From CAZWVM01 sp964637705 (GTDB lineage: Bacteria; UBA8481), in contig CAZWVM010000052.1 in NCBI GenBank assembly GCA_964637705.1, forward strand, positions 1-19,991: DNA of 19,991 nucleotides, read 5' to 3'. The number at the start of each line of letters is the position of its first letter. Positions within the stretch are counted from its first letter, which is position 1. The position numbers were made by a program, and so were the translations under genes. Positions 8,462 through 15,189 of this stretch are shown piece after piece. Below the pieces are notes generated by a model. The model saw only the letters and a list, made by a program, of their open reading frames with translations, ran no database searches and had not been told where the DNA came from.

Positions 8462-8623
8462 ATGGACCTCCAGACGATCATCGCCCTGGCCGTCATCGGC
8501 TTGACGGTGGTTTTACTGATTCGGCACTACGTCCGTGCCTGGTCGAAAGGTCATTGCGGGGAGTCTTCGTGTCCAACCTGCCAGGTGATGAAGAGAATCC
8601 AGAGCTTGAAAAACAGGAGTTGA
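8462..8623 (+). CDS. FeoB-associated Cys-rich membrane protein
   Basis: This is a 53-residue protein: MDLQTIIALAVIGLTVVLLI forms one membrane segment, then a basic stretch (RHYVRAWSKG), then HCGESSCPTC, a CX5CX2C cluster, and a basic tail. This architecture matches the small Cys-rich membrane proteins often encoded directly after feoB; their role is inferred to be in Fe(II) transport or metal sensing at FeoB, and is not firmly established. GGAG at 8449-8452, inside the end of feoB, lies 9 bases before the ATG at 8462. An ATG at 8447 would add five residues but has no ribosome site. The gap to the feoB stop is only 5 bases, so the two are co-transcribed. Confidence 0.8.
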   Translation: MDLQTIIALAVIGLTVVLLIRHYVRAWSKGHCGESSCPTCQVMKRIQSLKNRS

Positions 8624-8650
8624 CGAGAACCGACGGGCGGTTCGAAGACC

Positions 8651-8679
8651 TTGCGCATTCAATCGGGATGGCGTACAAT
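8651..8679 (+). promoter_or_regulatory. Possible internal promoter before feoA
   Basis: TTGCGC (8651-8656, three of six) and TACAAT (8674-8679, five of six) are 17 bases apart, predicting a start near 8686 and a leader of about 34 bases. It could let feoA be made independently of feoB. The -35 is weak, so this is tentative. Confidence 0.4.
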
Positions 8680-8690
8680 GGTTTGAGATG

Positions 8691-8707
8691 GGCAACCATG
8701 GGTTGTC
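8691..8707 (+). promoter_or_regulatory. RNA hairpin directly upstream of the feoA ribosome site
   Basis: GGCAACC-ATG-GGTTGTC can fold into a 7-pair stem (one G-U) with a 3-base loop. It ends 3 bases before the AGGA at 8711-8714 that serves the GTG at 8720. There is no T-run, so it is not a classical terminator. It could tune translation of feoA or protect a processed 5' end; that is inference. Confidence 0.4.
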
Positions 8708-8719
8708 AAAAGGATTCTC

Positions 8720-8965
8720 GTGAATCGAACGCCGTCCAGAACCCTCGCTGATGTGTCCGCCGGATTCTCGGCACGAGTCGTGGCCTTGCGCCCGGAAGCG
8801 GATCTCGCCGAGAGGTTGCGGGCGATGGGCCTGGCGGAAAACACCGACGTCAAGCGGCTCAATGGAAAGGATCCGATCATCTGCCGCGTGCACGGAGCAC
8901 GGATCGCCCTGAGCCTGGACCTGGCGCGGGCGATCCTCGTCGAGGACGAAACGAAGGATTCCTGA
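8720..8965 (+). CDS. feoA: Ferrous iron transport protein A (SH3-like)
   Basis: The 81-residue cytosolic protein fits the FeoA family: a small SH3-fold partner needed for FeoB-dependent Fe(II) uptake. The core reads SARVVALRPEADLAERLRAM, then GLAENTDVKRLNG, CRVHGARIALSLDLARAILV, with the typical GLxxG-like turn after RAMG and the terminal hydrophobic strand. The N-terminal ~12 residues are extra and polar. The start is the GTG at 8720, preceded by AGGA at 5-base spacing. It follows the Cys-rich gene by 96 bases, a gap that holds a possible promoter and a hairpin. Here feoA comes after feoB, the reverse of the common feoA-feoB order. Confidence 0.88.
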   Translation: MNRTPSRTLADVSAGFSARVVALRPEADLAERLRAMGLAENTDVKRLNGKDPIICRVHGARIALSLDLARAILVEDETKDS

Positions 8966-9057
8966 GACCCTCAAGTTTTCCCATTCCCCGCCGATAGAAC
9001 TCAATTTCCCCGCGCAACCTGCCGACAATCAGATCATCTCCACTTGGGAGGATGCCC

Positions 9058-9279
9058 ATGCGCGTGAACTCGGTCGAAGTGTTTTTCCGGGATGAAGAGC
9101 GTGCCAGCGGAATCGTGTCGGGGGATGACATCGAAAGGATCCCGTGGACGGCGATCCGAGGCCAGGGGAACACCTGGTTCGTCGTCCTTCACGGGCGCAT
9201 CGAGGTCGGTGATGCCAGCCTGCACCGGCTCTTCCTCGACGCGATCCAGTGCCGACTGCAACTCTCCCGCGCCGCCTGA
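9058..9279 (+). CDS. Small hypothetical protein (73 residues)
   Basis: I do not recognise a family. The product is soluble, mixed alpha/beta by composition: VNSVEVFFRDEERASGIV and GNTWFVVLHGRIEVG look like strands, and DASLHRLFLDAIQCRLQLS like a C-terminal helix. A textbook GGGAGG (9046-9051) lies 6 bases before the ATG at 9058; the ATG at 9052 is too close to it. Codon third positions are GC-rich as in its neighbours, which supports real coding. It follows feoA by 92 bases on the same strand, with no clear promoter or terminator between, so it may be a read-through member of the feo block. No link to iron can be shown. Confidence 0.6.
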   Translation: MRVNSVEVFFRDEERASGIVSGDDIERIPWTAIRGQGNTWFVVLHGRIEVGDASLHRLFLDAIQCRLQLSRAA

Positions 9280-9286
9280 CCCGGGC

Positions 9287-9301
9287 CGCGGCACGGCCGC
9301 G
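9287..9301. terminator. GC hairpin between convergent genes, possible weak terminator
   Basis: CGCGGC-ACG-GCCGCG forms a perfect 6-pair stem in the 31-base gap between two converging genes. No T-run follows on either strand, so any termination would be inefficient or need other factors. Confidence 0.25.
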
Positions 9302-9310
9302 ACCTCCGAT

Positions 9311-9790
9311 TCAGCCCTTCTTGTAGCGCAGGTTGGCCCGCCGGAGGCGCCGCGAGAGGCCCCGGCAGAGGTTGGTCAGAAAGACCACCTGGAGGTCCGT
9401 GTCCTCGCCGAAGACCGAGAAAAGGTCCTCGCGGCGGACGCGGAAGAGCGTGACTTCGCCCCGAGCCGTGACCGTGGCGCTCCGGCTCTCGTGATCCAGT
9501 ATCGACATCTCCCCGAAAAAATCGCCCTCGTACTGGGATCGCAGCGTCTCGTCGCTGGAGAGCGTCGCGAGGGAACGGTCGTCATCGGACGTGATGGCGA
9601 CCTCTCCGTGAAGGATCAGGTAGAGCGATTCGCCCGCCTCTCCCTCCCGGATGATCGCTTCGCCGTCGCCGTGGGTCTCGATGGACCCGGCCCCGAGCAA
9701 CCGGTCGAGCTGATCCTCCCCGAGCGCCACCAGGAGAGGGCTGTTGGCCAGCTTGTCTCTCCAATCTCCGGGCTTCAGGCTCCCACTCAT
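9311..9790 (-). CDS. Stand-alone cyclic-nucleotide-binding-domain protein
   Basis: The 159-residue product is essentially one cNMP-binding (CRP/FNR effector-type) beta-barrel: GEAIIREGEAGESLYLILHG (about 43-62), then GDFFGEMSILDHESRSATV (about 89-107). The latter is the phosphate-binding cassette, with the Glu and the Arg-Ser-Ala motif used to hold cyclic nucleotides. A C-terminal basic helix (NLCRGLSRRLRRANLRYKKG) follows, too short for a helix-turn-helix, so it is not a CRP-type DNA-binding regulator by itself. It probably senses cAMP or cGMP, or has become a ligand-free structural domain. Its ATG overlaps the rsfS stop (ATGA, 9787-9790), so it is co-translated with rsfS at the end of the long operon. 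Confidence 0.82.
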   Translation of the reverse strand: MSGSLKPGDWRDKLANSPLLVALGEDQLDRLLGAGSIETHGDGEAIIREGEAGESLYLILHGEVAITSDDDRSLATLSSDETLRSQYEGDFFGEMSILDHESRSATVTARGEVTLFRVRREDLFSVFGEDTDLQVVFLTNLCRGLSRRLRRANLRYKKG

Positions 9791-10134
9791 GCTTTCGGGG
9801 CTCCCTCGCGCGCGCCGCGGGTTTCCTTCCAGAGATCCTCGAGGCTGTAGCGGGCCCGCGCCTCCCGGGACATGAGGTGCACGACGACCCGCGAGAGGTC
9901 GATGCAGACCCAGCCGCTCCTGCCGTCACCTTCGATAGCGGACCGCGCGGCCCCCTTGTAGGCGAGGCGGATCCGGTCCGCCATCGATTCGAGATGCTTG
10001 CCGGCCTCGCCCGTCGCGACGACGAACCAGTCCGCGATCGTTGAGGCGCTCACGTCGACCACGGCGACATCGACCGCCTTGGCCTCCTCCAGGATCGCGC
10101 GGATCGCATCCGGCGCCGCTTCCTTCATCACCAT
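9787..10134 (-). CDS. rsfS: Ribosomal silencing factor RsfS (Iojap/DUF143)
   Basis: RsfS binds uL14 on the large ribosomal subunit and blocks subunit joining when nutrients are low. The 115-residue product is of normal length and shows the family segments ADWFVVATGEAGKHLESMAD (about 34-53) and SGWVCIDLSRVVVHLMSREA (about 73-92), ending in YSLEDLW. The start is the ATG at 10134, with GAGG five bases upstream; GTG 10131 and ATG 10128 are also in frame. It overlaps the upstream LCP/LytR_C gene by about 7 bases and the downstream cyclic-nucleotide-domain gene by 4. Position after nadD is a common bacterial arrangement. Confidence 0.93.
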   Translation of the reverse strand: MVMKEAAPDAIRAILEEAKAVDVAVVDVSASTIADWFVVATGEAGKHLESMADRIRLAYKGAARSAIEGDGRSGWVCIDLSRVVVHLMSREARARYSLEDLWKETRGAREGAPKA

Positions 10135-11141
10135 CGATTCCTCGCATCCGCCCCCAGGATCACATCCACGTCGGCGCCGGCGCCCGCCTCCCGCGCCTCT
10201 TCCTGCCCGACGCCCAGCACGGAGCCGATCTCGCGAACGAGGGCCGGCTGTTTCGAGCGCACGAGCGTGCGCCGGTAACCGAAACGGTCGGCGTTCCGTG
10301 TCTCCACGATCACGTAACGCGGGCCGGGAAGATGGCTCGCGGCGCGGGCGGCCAGGCCCGGCTGGCCGACACCGTTGAGAATACGGACCCGGATCGGAAG
10401 TGTCACGCTCGGCGTGACCGCCGCCGGCGCCGCGGAAGCGGCGGCCGGGCCGGATGCCGGCGAAGCCGCATTGTCCGGCTCCATCCACTCCACGCTGATG
10501 TCGGCGGGTCCCAGGTTGCCCGCGTGGACGAGCAACGACGCGAGGCGCGTGGCGTTCGCGCCGTCCTCCCCGCGCGCCGACGGTTCGAGCGCCGCGTCGA
10601 TCAGGCGCGTGAGGTCGACCCGGGCGGTCAGGAGCTCGGAGCCGCGCAGGGCGACACCGAGAACGAGAGCGCGCAGGGCGGCGGGACGGCTGCCGCCCGG
10701 CACGTTGAAGTAGGCCGCGACGCGGTCGGCGTCCAGCCGGCGCATGCCCGCGTCGATCCGCACCGGCAGGCCGTCCGCCCCCTTGTATTCGATCGTCTCC
10801 GGGACGTTGACGAGGACGCCCCCGAGAGCGTCCACGAGGCGTTTCAATCCCTCCAGGCTCACCTTCATCTCGGGCGCATCCCGGGTCGCCGCGCGCGAGG
10901 CCGTCCCGACCGTGATCCGAAGCCGTCGGTCCTCCACGTCAACCCCGACCACGCGATCCGGCGCGATCTCGATGACGAGGCTGCGCACCTGCGCCGCATC
11001 GCGGGGAACTCCTCCCGAAAAGAACCGCGCGACGAGTATGAGAACCGGAACGAGGCACGCAAGCAACACCACGGCCCTCACGAGCTTCCGGCGCCTCTCG
11101 GGCGCTCGGGGCCGTGTCCTCGCGCTCGCCTCCTGCGTCAT
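10128..11141 (-). CDS. Shortened LCP-like membrane protein with LytR_C domain
   Basis: The 337-residue product has a basic cytosolic start, one membrane anchor (about residues 19-38) and an outer part. The segment SLEGLKRLVDALGGVLVNVP, followed by the aG..LDADRVAAYF pattern, matches the middle of LytR-CpsA-Psr (LCP) domains. A Ser/Ala/Pro-rich linker leads to a C-terminal LytR_C domain (IRVRILNGVGQPGLAARAA...). LCP enzymes attach glycopolymers to peptidoglycan. Here the N-terminal LCP part is abbreviated, and the usual Arg pair after the YVRFR-like motif is replaced (AAYFNVPGGSRPAALR), so catalysis is doubtful. I used the ATG at 11141; a GTG at 11153 would instead overlap the nadD-yqeK stop as GTGA. 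It lies between nadD and rsfS in one operon. Confidence 0.75.
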   Translation of the reverse strand: MTQEASARTRPRAPERRRKLVRAVVLLACLVPVLILVARFFSGGVPRDAAQVRSLVIEIAPDRVVGVDVEDRRLRITVGTASRAATRDAPEMKVSLEGLKRLVDALGGVLVNVPETIEYKGADGLPVRIDAGMRRLDADRVAAYFNVPGGSRPAALRALVLGVALRGSELLTARVDLTRLIDAALEPSARGEDGANATRLASLLVHAGNLGPADISVEWMEPDNAASPASGPAAASAAPAAVTPSVTLPIRVRILNGVGQPGLAARAASHLPGPRYVIVETRNADRFGYRRTLVRSKQPALVREIGSVLGVGQEEAREAGAGADVDVILGADARNRW

Positions 11142-11149
11142 GAGGACGT

Positions 11150-12262
11150 TCACGACGCGTCCAACCCGTACCGGCGAAAGGCCGCCTTCATGTCTTCGTG
11201 GGGAGATCTCCCCTTGCCTTCGAGCACGCGCCGCTTCGAGGCCAGCACGCACTTCATCGCGGTGGCGCGGTCCAAGGGGATCTCGTCGAGCCGCCCCCAG
11301 TCCTTCCCGAAGCGGTCCGCCACCATGACGACCTCCTCGACGAGCGACATCGCGCCGCGCCCGGTCGTGTGGTAGCGGACCGCGTTCGCGGCGTCGTTCC
11401 ACGCCTCGGACTCCCCCGCGTGGAGCCACGCGTGCTGGCGCAGGCGGCGCGCGGCGACGCGGCCGTGAAGAAGCGCCCGGAACTCCCGTTCCTCCGCCGG
11501 AACCTCCTCTCCGAGCGATTCGAGGATCTTCATCGCCTCGGTCGCCGAGAGGGACTTGTAGGCGTCATGCCAGAGGGCGGCCAGGCGGCAGGGCTCGCCC
11601 GGCGCGTTCCAGCGGCGGGCGAGCGCCTCGGCGGCCGCGACCGATTCCGCGACGTGCGCCTTCAGGTCCGCGTTCATCGGCGCCGCGTACAACGCCTCCC
11701 TCTCGACGATCCCCAGCACGCCGTCCGGCACGAGGTAGCGCGCGCTGCGGCAGGAGAAGAGGCGGAGGCGGACATCGGAGGAGGAGACGTCGATGACGGG
11801 CGCGTCGATAAGCACCGAGTCCCGGCCCGGGACGGGCGGGGGCGCCTCGCGGCCGCGCGGGTAGACGGCGAAACGGACGGCCGCGATCAACTCGGGGAAA
11901 TTCTTCCACGTCGGTAGCGTCGCGCAGGCGTCGAACCCGATCAGGAAATAGACGTCGTGGCCCGGGTGCCGCCCGCGAATCTCCCGCACCGTGTCGATCG
12001 TGTAGGAGACGTCGTCGTTTTCGATCTCGCCCGTCCAGACGCGAAAGGGCGCGTGTCCCGCCACGGCGGCCTCGACCATCGCGAGACGCGCCGCGTCCGG
12101 GGTGTCCGAACCGATCTCCTTGTGCGGCGGCCGCCCGGCCGGCACCCAGTAGACGAACTCGAGGCCGAGCATGTCGCGGGCGCGTTCGGCGAGCGCGAGG
12201 TGACCGGCGTGGGGCGGGTTGAAGACGCCGCCGAAGACGCCCAGGCGCGGCCGGCCGTTCAC
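11150..12262 (-). CDS. nadD: Fused nicotinate-nucleotide adenylyltransferase and YqeK-type HD phosphohydrolase
   Basis: This one frame of 370 residues carries two enzymes. Residues 1 to about 190 are NadD, which makes deamido-NAD from nicotinate mononucleotide and ATP: GVFGGVFNPPHAGH (with the HxGH motif), VPAGRPPHK, FLIGFD and the SSSDVR...LVPDGVL motif. From about residue 195 to the end is an HD domain of the YqeK type, a family of symmetric Ap4A hydrolases: AHVAESVAAAEALARRW, LAALWHDAYKS (HD), LLHGRVAARRL, and AVRYHTTGRGAMSLVEEVVMVADRF, the YqeK signature. No stop or restart separates them. Start: GTG at 12262, overlapping the proA stop as GTGA. In most bacteria nadD and yqeK are adjacent separate genes. 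Confidence 0.92.
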   Translation of the reverse strand: MNGRPRLGVFGGVFNPPHAGHLALAERARDMLGLEFVYWVPAGRPPHKEIGSDTPDAARLAMVEAAVAGHAPFRVWTGEIENDDVSYTIDTVREIRGRHPGHDVYFLIGFDACATLPTWKNFPELIAAVRFAVYPRGREAPPPVPGRDSVLIDAPVIDVSSSDVRLRLFSCRSARYLVPDGVLGIVEREALYAAPMNADLKAHVAESVAAAEALARRWNAPGEPCRLAALWHDAYKSLSATEAMKILESLGEEVPAEEREFRALLHGRVAARRLRQHAWLHAGESEAWNDAANAVRYHTTGRGAMSLVEEVVMVADRFGKDWGRLDEIPLDRATAMKCVLASKRRVLEGKGRSPHEDMKAAFRRYGLDAS

Positions 12263-13491
12263 TCCCGGATCTGTCCCTCTCCGCGCACGACATACTTCGT
12301 CGTCGTCAGTTCCTCGGGCCCCATCGGGCCGCGCGCGTGCAGCTTGTTCGTGGAGATCCCGATCTCCGCGCCGAGCCCGAACTCCCCCCCGTCGGTGAAT
12401 CGCGTCGAGGCGTTGACGAAGACGACCGCGGAATCGACGCCGCGCGCGAAGGCATCGGCCGCGCGCAGGTCGCGCGTGAGGATGGCGTCCGCGAGGTGCG
12501 ACCCGTATCTCTCGATGTGCTCGATCGCCTCCTCGACGCTTTCCACCACCCGCACCGCGAGAATCTTGGCGAGGTATTCGGCCCGCCAATCCTCCTCCGT
12601 CGCCGGTTTCATCGAGGGCACGATCCCGCGCGCCTCCTCGTCGCCGCGCCATTCCACGTCGGAAAGCGCCTGCGCGAGAAGCGGCAGGGCGCGGGGGGCG
12701 ACGGCGCGGTGCACGAGCAGGGTCTCCACCGCGTTGCAGACCCCGGGCCGCTGGCACTTGGCGTTGCGCACCACCTTCGCGGCCTCCTCGAGATCGGCGC
12801 TCTCGTCGACGAAGACGTGGCAGATCCCGGCCCCATGGTAGATGACCGGCACGCGCGCCTTCTCGACGACCATCCTGATGAGCCCCTCGCCGCCGCGGGG
12901 GATGGCGAGGTCGATCTCGCCCTCGAGCGAGAGCAGTTCCTCGGCATAGGCACGGTCGGTCGTCTCCACGAAGAGCGCCGCGTCGGGAGGCAAGCCGGCC
13001 CGGTCGAGCGCCTCGGCCATCACCGCGGCGATGGCGCGGTTCGACTCGAGGGCCTCCTTGCCGCCGCGCAGGATCACGGCGTTGCCCGATTTCAGGGTCA
13101 GGGAGGCCGCGTCGGCCGTCACGTTCGGCCGAGACTCGTAGATGACGAGCACCACGCCGATGGGAATGCGAACCTTCTCGATCAAAAGCCCGTTGGGGCG
13201 CCGCCAGCCCGCGACGACGGCTCCGACGGGATCGGGCAGGCCCGCGACCGTGCGCACGCCCTCCGCCATCGCGCGAATGCGCGCCGGGGTCAGGGTCAGG
13301 CGATCGCGAAAGGCCTCGGTGATCCCCGAGGCGCGTTCGAGATCGACCCGGTTCGCCGCGAGAAGCCTCTCCTCGGCCGCGACAAGCGCGTCGGCGATCT
13401 CGAGGAGCGCGCGGCGGCGGGTCTCGCCGGTCGAGACCGCGAGCTTGCGGGCGGCCGCGCGGGCGCGGCGGGCCAGGTCACGGGGCGTCAT
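12259..13491 (-). CDS. proA: Glutamate-5-semialdehyde dehydrogenase (gamma-glutamyl phosphate reductase)
   Basis: ProA reduces gamma-glutamyl phosphate to glutamate-5-semialdehyde with NADPH, the second step of proline synthesis. The 410-residue product is full length and shows PIGVVLVIYESRPNVTADAA, LTLKSGNAVILRGGKEA, and the catalytic-Cys motif KCQRPGVCNAVETLLV (Cys near residue 252), then ASTRFTDGGEFGLGAEIGIST. I chose the ATG at 13491; a GTG at 13494 adds one residue and is better spaced (7 bases) from the GAGGA upstream. Unlike the usual proB-proA pairing, it is separated from proB by a divergent two-gene cassette and appears to have its own promoter. It is the first gene of the proA-nadD/yqeK-LCP-rsfS-CNB operon. 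Confidence 0.95.
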   Translation of the reverse strand: MTPRDLARRARAAARKLAVSTGETRRRALLEIADALVAAEERLLAANRVDLERASGITEAFRDRLTLTPARIRAMAEGVRTVAGLPDPVGAVVAGWRRPNGLLIEKVRIPIGVVLVIYESRPNVTADAASLTLKSGNAVILRGGKEALESNRAIAAVMAEALDRAGLPPDAALFVETTDRAYAEELLSLEGEIDLAIPRGGEGLIRMVVEKARVPVIYHGAGICHVFVDESADLEEAAKVVRNAKCQRPGVCNAVETLLVHRAVAPRALPLLAQALSDVEWRGDEEARGIVPSMKPATEEDWRAEYLAKILAVRVVESVEEAIEHIERYGSHLADAILTRDLRAADAFARGVDSAVVFVNASTRFTDGGEFGLGAEIGISTNKLHARGPMGPEELTTTKYVVRGEGQIRE

Positions 13492-13519
13492 CACAGATCC
13501 ATCCTCACTTTCCGTGTCG

Positions 13520-13548
13520 AGAATAGACAGACCTCACCGACAAGTAAA
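13520..13548 (-). promoter_or_regulatory. Candidate promoter for the proA-rsfS operon
   Basis: On the minus strand TTTACT (13543-13548, four of six) and TATTCT (13520-13525, four of six) are exactly 17 bases apart, with a predicted start near 13513 and a leader of about 20 bases carrying GAGGA. It fits a promoter that proA would need once cut off from proB. Confidence 0.45.
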
Positions 13549-13589
13549 GCCGCCTCGCCGCGGTCTCCCGGCGCCGCCGCCCGTTTCCC

Positions 13590-13616
13590 GTGACAAGTCC
13601 GCCGGGACGCGATAGC
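13590..13616 (+). promoter_or_regulatory. Weak candidate promoter for the histidine kinase gene
   Basis: GTGACA (13590-13595, five of six to the -35 consensus) is followed after 15 bases by GATAGC (13611-13616, three of six). The spacing is short and the -10 poor, so it is only a candidate; no better one is seen in the 152-base divergent gap. Confidence 0.25.
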
Positions 13617-13643
13617 GTGGATTCACCATGAGGAGCGGACTCC

Positions 13644-15176
13644 ATGACTGACTCCGTCCCGCGCGGCCAGGCACCCGCCAGCGCCCCTCGCGAGCCGGAG
13701 TGGTACCGGGCCATCTCCGAGCTGACCACCGACTACATCTTCCAGGTCGATTTCGATCCGCAGGGACGGCCGGTCATGAGCCGCGTCACGGAGAACTACG
13801 AGTCCCTCACCGGGCGCCGTCCCGAGGAGGCGAAGACGCCCGAACAATGGGCGAGCTTCATCCACCCGGAGGACCTTCCGCGCTTGCACGAGGCGATGAA
13901 GACGATCGTTGACGAGAGACGCCCCATCGAGATCGACTGCCGCTCGTCCACGAAGGGCGACCAACCGCGTCATATCCGCATCTACGGCCGCCCCGTCTTC
14001 GATCCCGCCGGATCCGGACGCGTCGCATCGATCCTCGGGGCGGTCAAGGACATCACCGAGAGGAAGATGGCCCGGGCGGCGCTCGAGGAATCGGAGACTC
14101 TCTACCGAACGACGATCGACGCCATCCGCGATCCCCTTCACGTCATCACGCCGGACATGAGGATCGCCTTGATCAACCGTCCCTTTCTCGATCTCATGAA
14201 ATCGCTCGGGTTCGAGGGTTTCCTCCAGGGACTGACCGTATTCGAGGCCTTCCCGTTCCTGCCACCTGCGGTCGAAGAGGAATACCGGGAGGTCTTCGCG
14301 ACCGGGCGTGTCGTGACGACCGAGGAGGCGACCCGGATCGGCGAGGCCGTGGTGCACACCGAGACGACGAAACTGCCCATCCTGAGGGACGGGCGGGTCG
14401 AGAAGGTCGTCACGGTCATCCACGACATCACGGAGCGAAAGAGGCACGAGGAGGAATTGAGCGCGGCCATCGAGAAGCTGAAGGAACTGGATCGGCTCAA
14501 GGCCCTCTTCCTCACGACGATCTCGCACGAGCTCAGGACGCCCATCGCCACGATCCAGGGCGTCGTCGAGACCTTCCAGGCGGGACTCCTGCCGGGGCTC
14601 TCGCCGGATCACGAGCGGCTCTTCGGCATTCTCCACCGCAACGTGCGCCGCCTCGACCGCCTGATCGCGAACCTCCTCGAGCACGCCCGGCTCGAGACGC
14701 AGAGGTTCCAGGTCGCGCGGGTGAGAGTCGACCTGCGCGACCCGGTCGGGCAGGTTTTCTGCGATATTCTCTCCACCCCGGCGCACCGCGAGGTCGCCTT
14801 CGAGTCGTTCCTGCCGGACCGCCCGCTCGTCGCCGTCGCCGACCCGGATCGCGTGACCCAGGTCGCTCTCAACCTCGTCGATAACGCCCTTCGTTTCGCG
14901 CGTTCGAAGGTCAGCGTGCGCCTGCACGAGGAGAACGGCGAGGCGGTGCTCGCGGTCGAGGACGACGGTCGCGGCATCGCCGCGGCCGACCTGCCCCGCC
15001 TCTTCGAGCGTTTCTGGCAGGGGACCGACCAGGCCGGCGGCTACCACATGGGCCTCGGGCTCGCGATCGTGAAGGCGATCGTGGAGGCCCACGGGGGAAA
15101 GACGAGCGCCGAGAACCGGACGGGAGGCGGAGCGCGGTTCACCGCGACCTTCCCGCTCGACAGACCCGCCGGCTGA
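13644..15176 (+). CDS. Cytosolic PAS-PAS sensor histidine kinase (orphan)
   Basis: The 510-residue product shows two PAS domains (about 20-140 and 150-275), each ending in a DITERK linker, then a coiled coil. Next is a HisKA domain with H-box SHELRTPIATI (phospho-acceptor His295). The HATPase_c domain has N-box NLVDNALRFA (Asn414), G1 VEDDGRGIA, F-box RLFERFWQG and G2 GLGLAIVKAIVEAHGG. There is no membrane segment, so it should sense a cytosolic signal through the PAS domains, type unknown. AGGAG at 13631-13635 sits 8 bases before the ATG. No response regulator is in the window, so its partner must be elsewhere. It reads away from proA and is followed after 13 bases by a membrane-protein gene, likely in the same transcript. 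Confidence 0.92.
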   Translation: MTDSVPRGQAPASAPREPEWYRAISELTTDYIFQVDFDPQGRPVMSRVTENYESLTGRRPEEAKTPEQWASFIHPEDLPRLHEAMKTIVDERRPIEIDCRSSTKGDQPRHIRIYGRPVFDPAGSGRVASILGAVKDITERKMARAALEESETLYRTTIDAIRDPLHVITPDMRIALINRPFLDLMKSLGFEGFLQGLTVFEAFPFLPPAVEEEYREVFATGRVVTTEEATRIGEAVVHTETTKLPILRDGRVEKVVTVIHDITERKRHEEELSAAIEKLKELDRLKALFLTTISHELRTPIATIQGVVETFQAGLLPGLSPDHERLFGILHRNVRRLDRLIANLLEHARLETQRFQVARVRVDLRDPVGQVFCDILSTPAHREVAFESFLPDRPLVAVADPDRVTQVALNLVDNALRFARSKVSVRLHEENGEAVLAVEDDGRGIAAADLPRLFERFWQGTDQAGGYHMGLGLAIVKAIVEAHGGKTSAENRTGGGARFTATFPLDRPAG

Positions 15177-15189
15177 ACCCGGCCCCGCG

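Noticed and set aside
8431..8751. 106-codon plus-strand frame across the end of feoB and the gap before feoA
   Set aside because: It overlaps three well-supported features in other frames and has no ribosome site or family resemblance.
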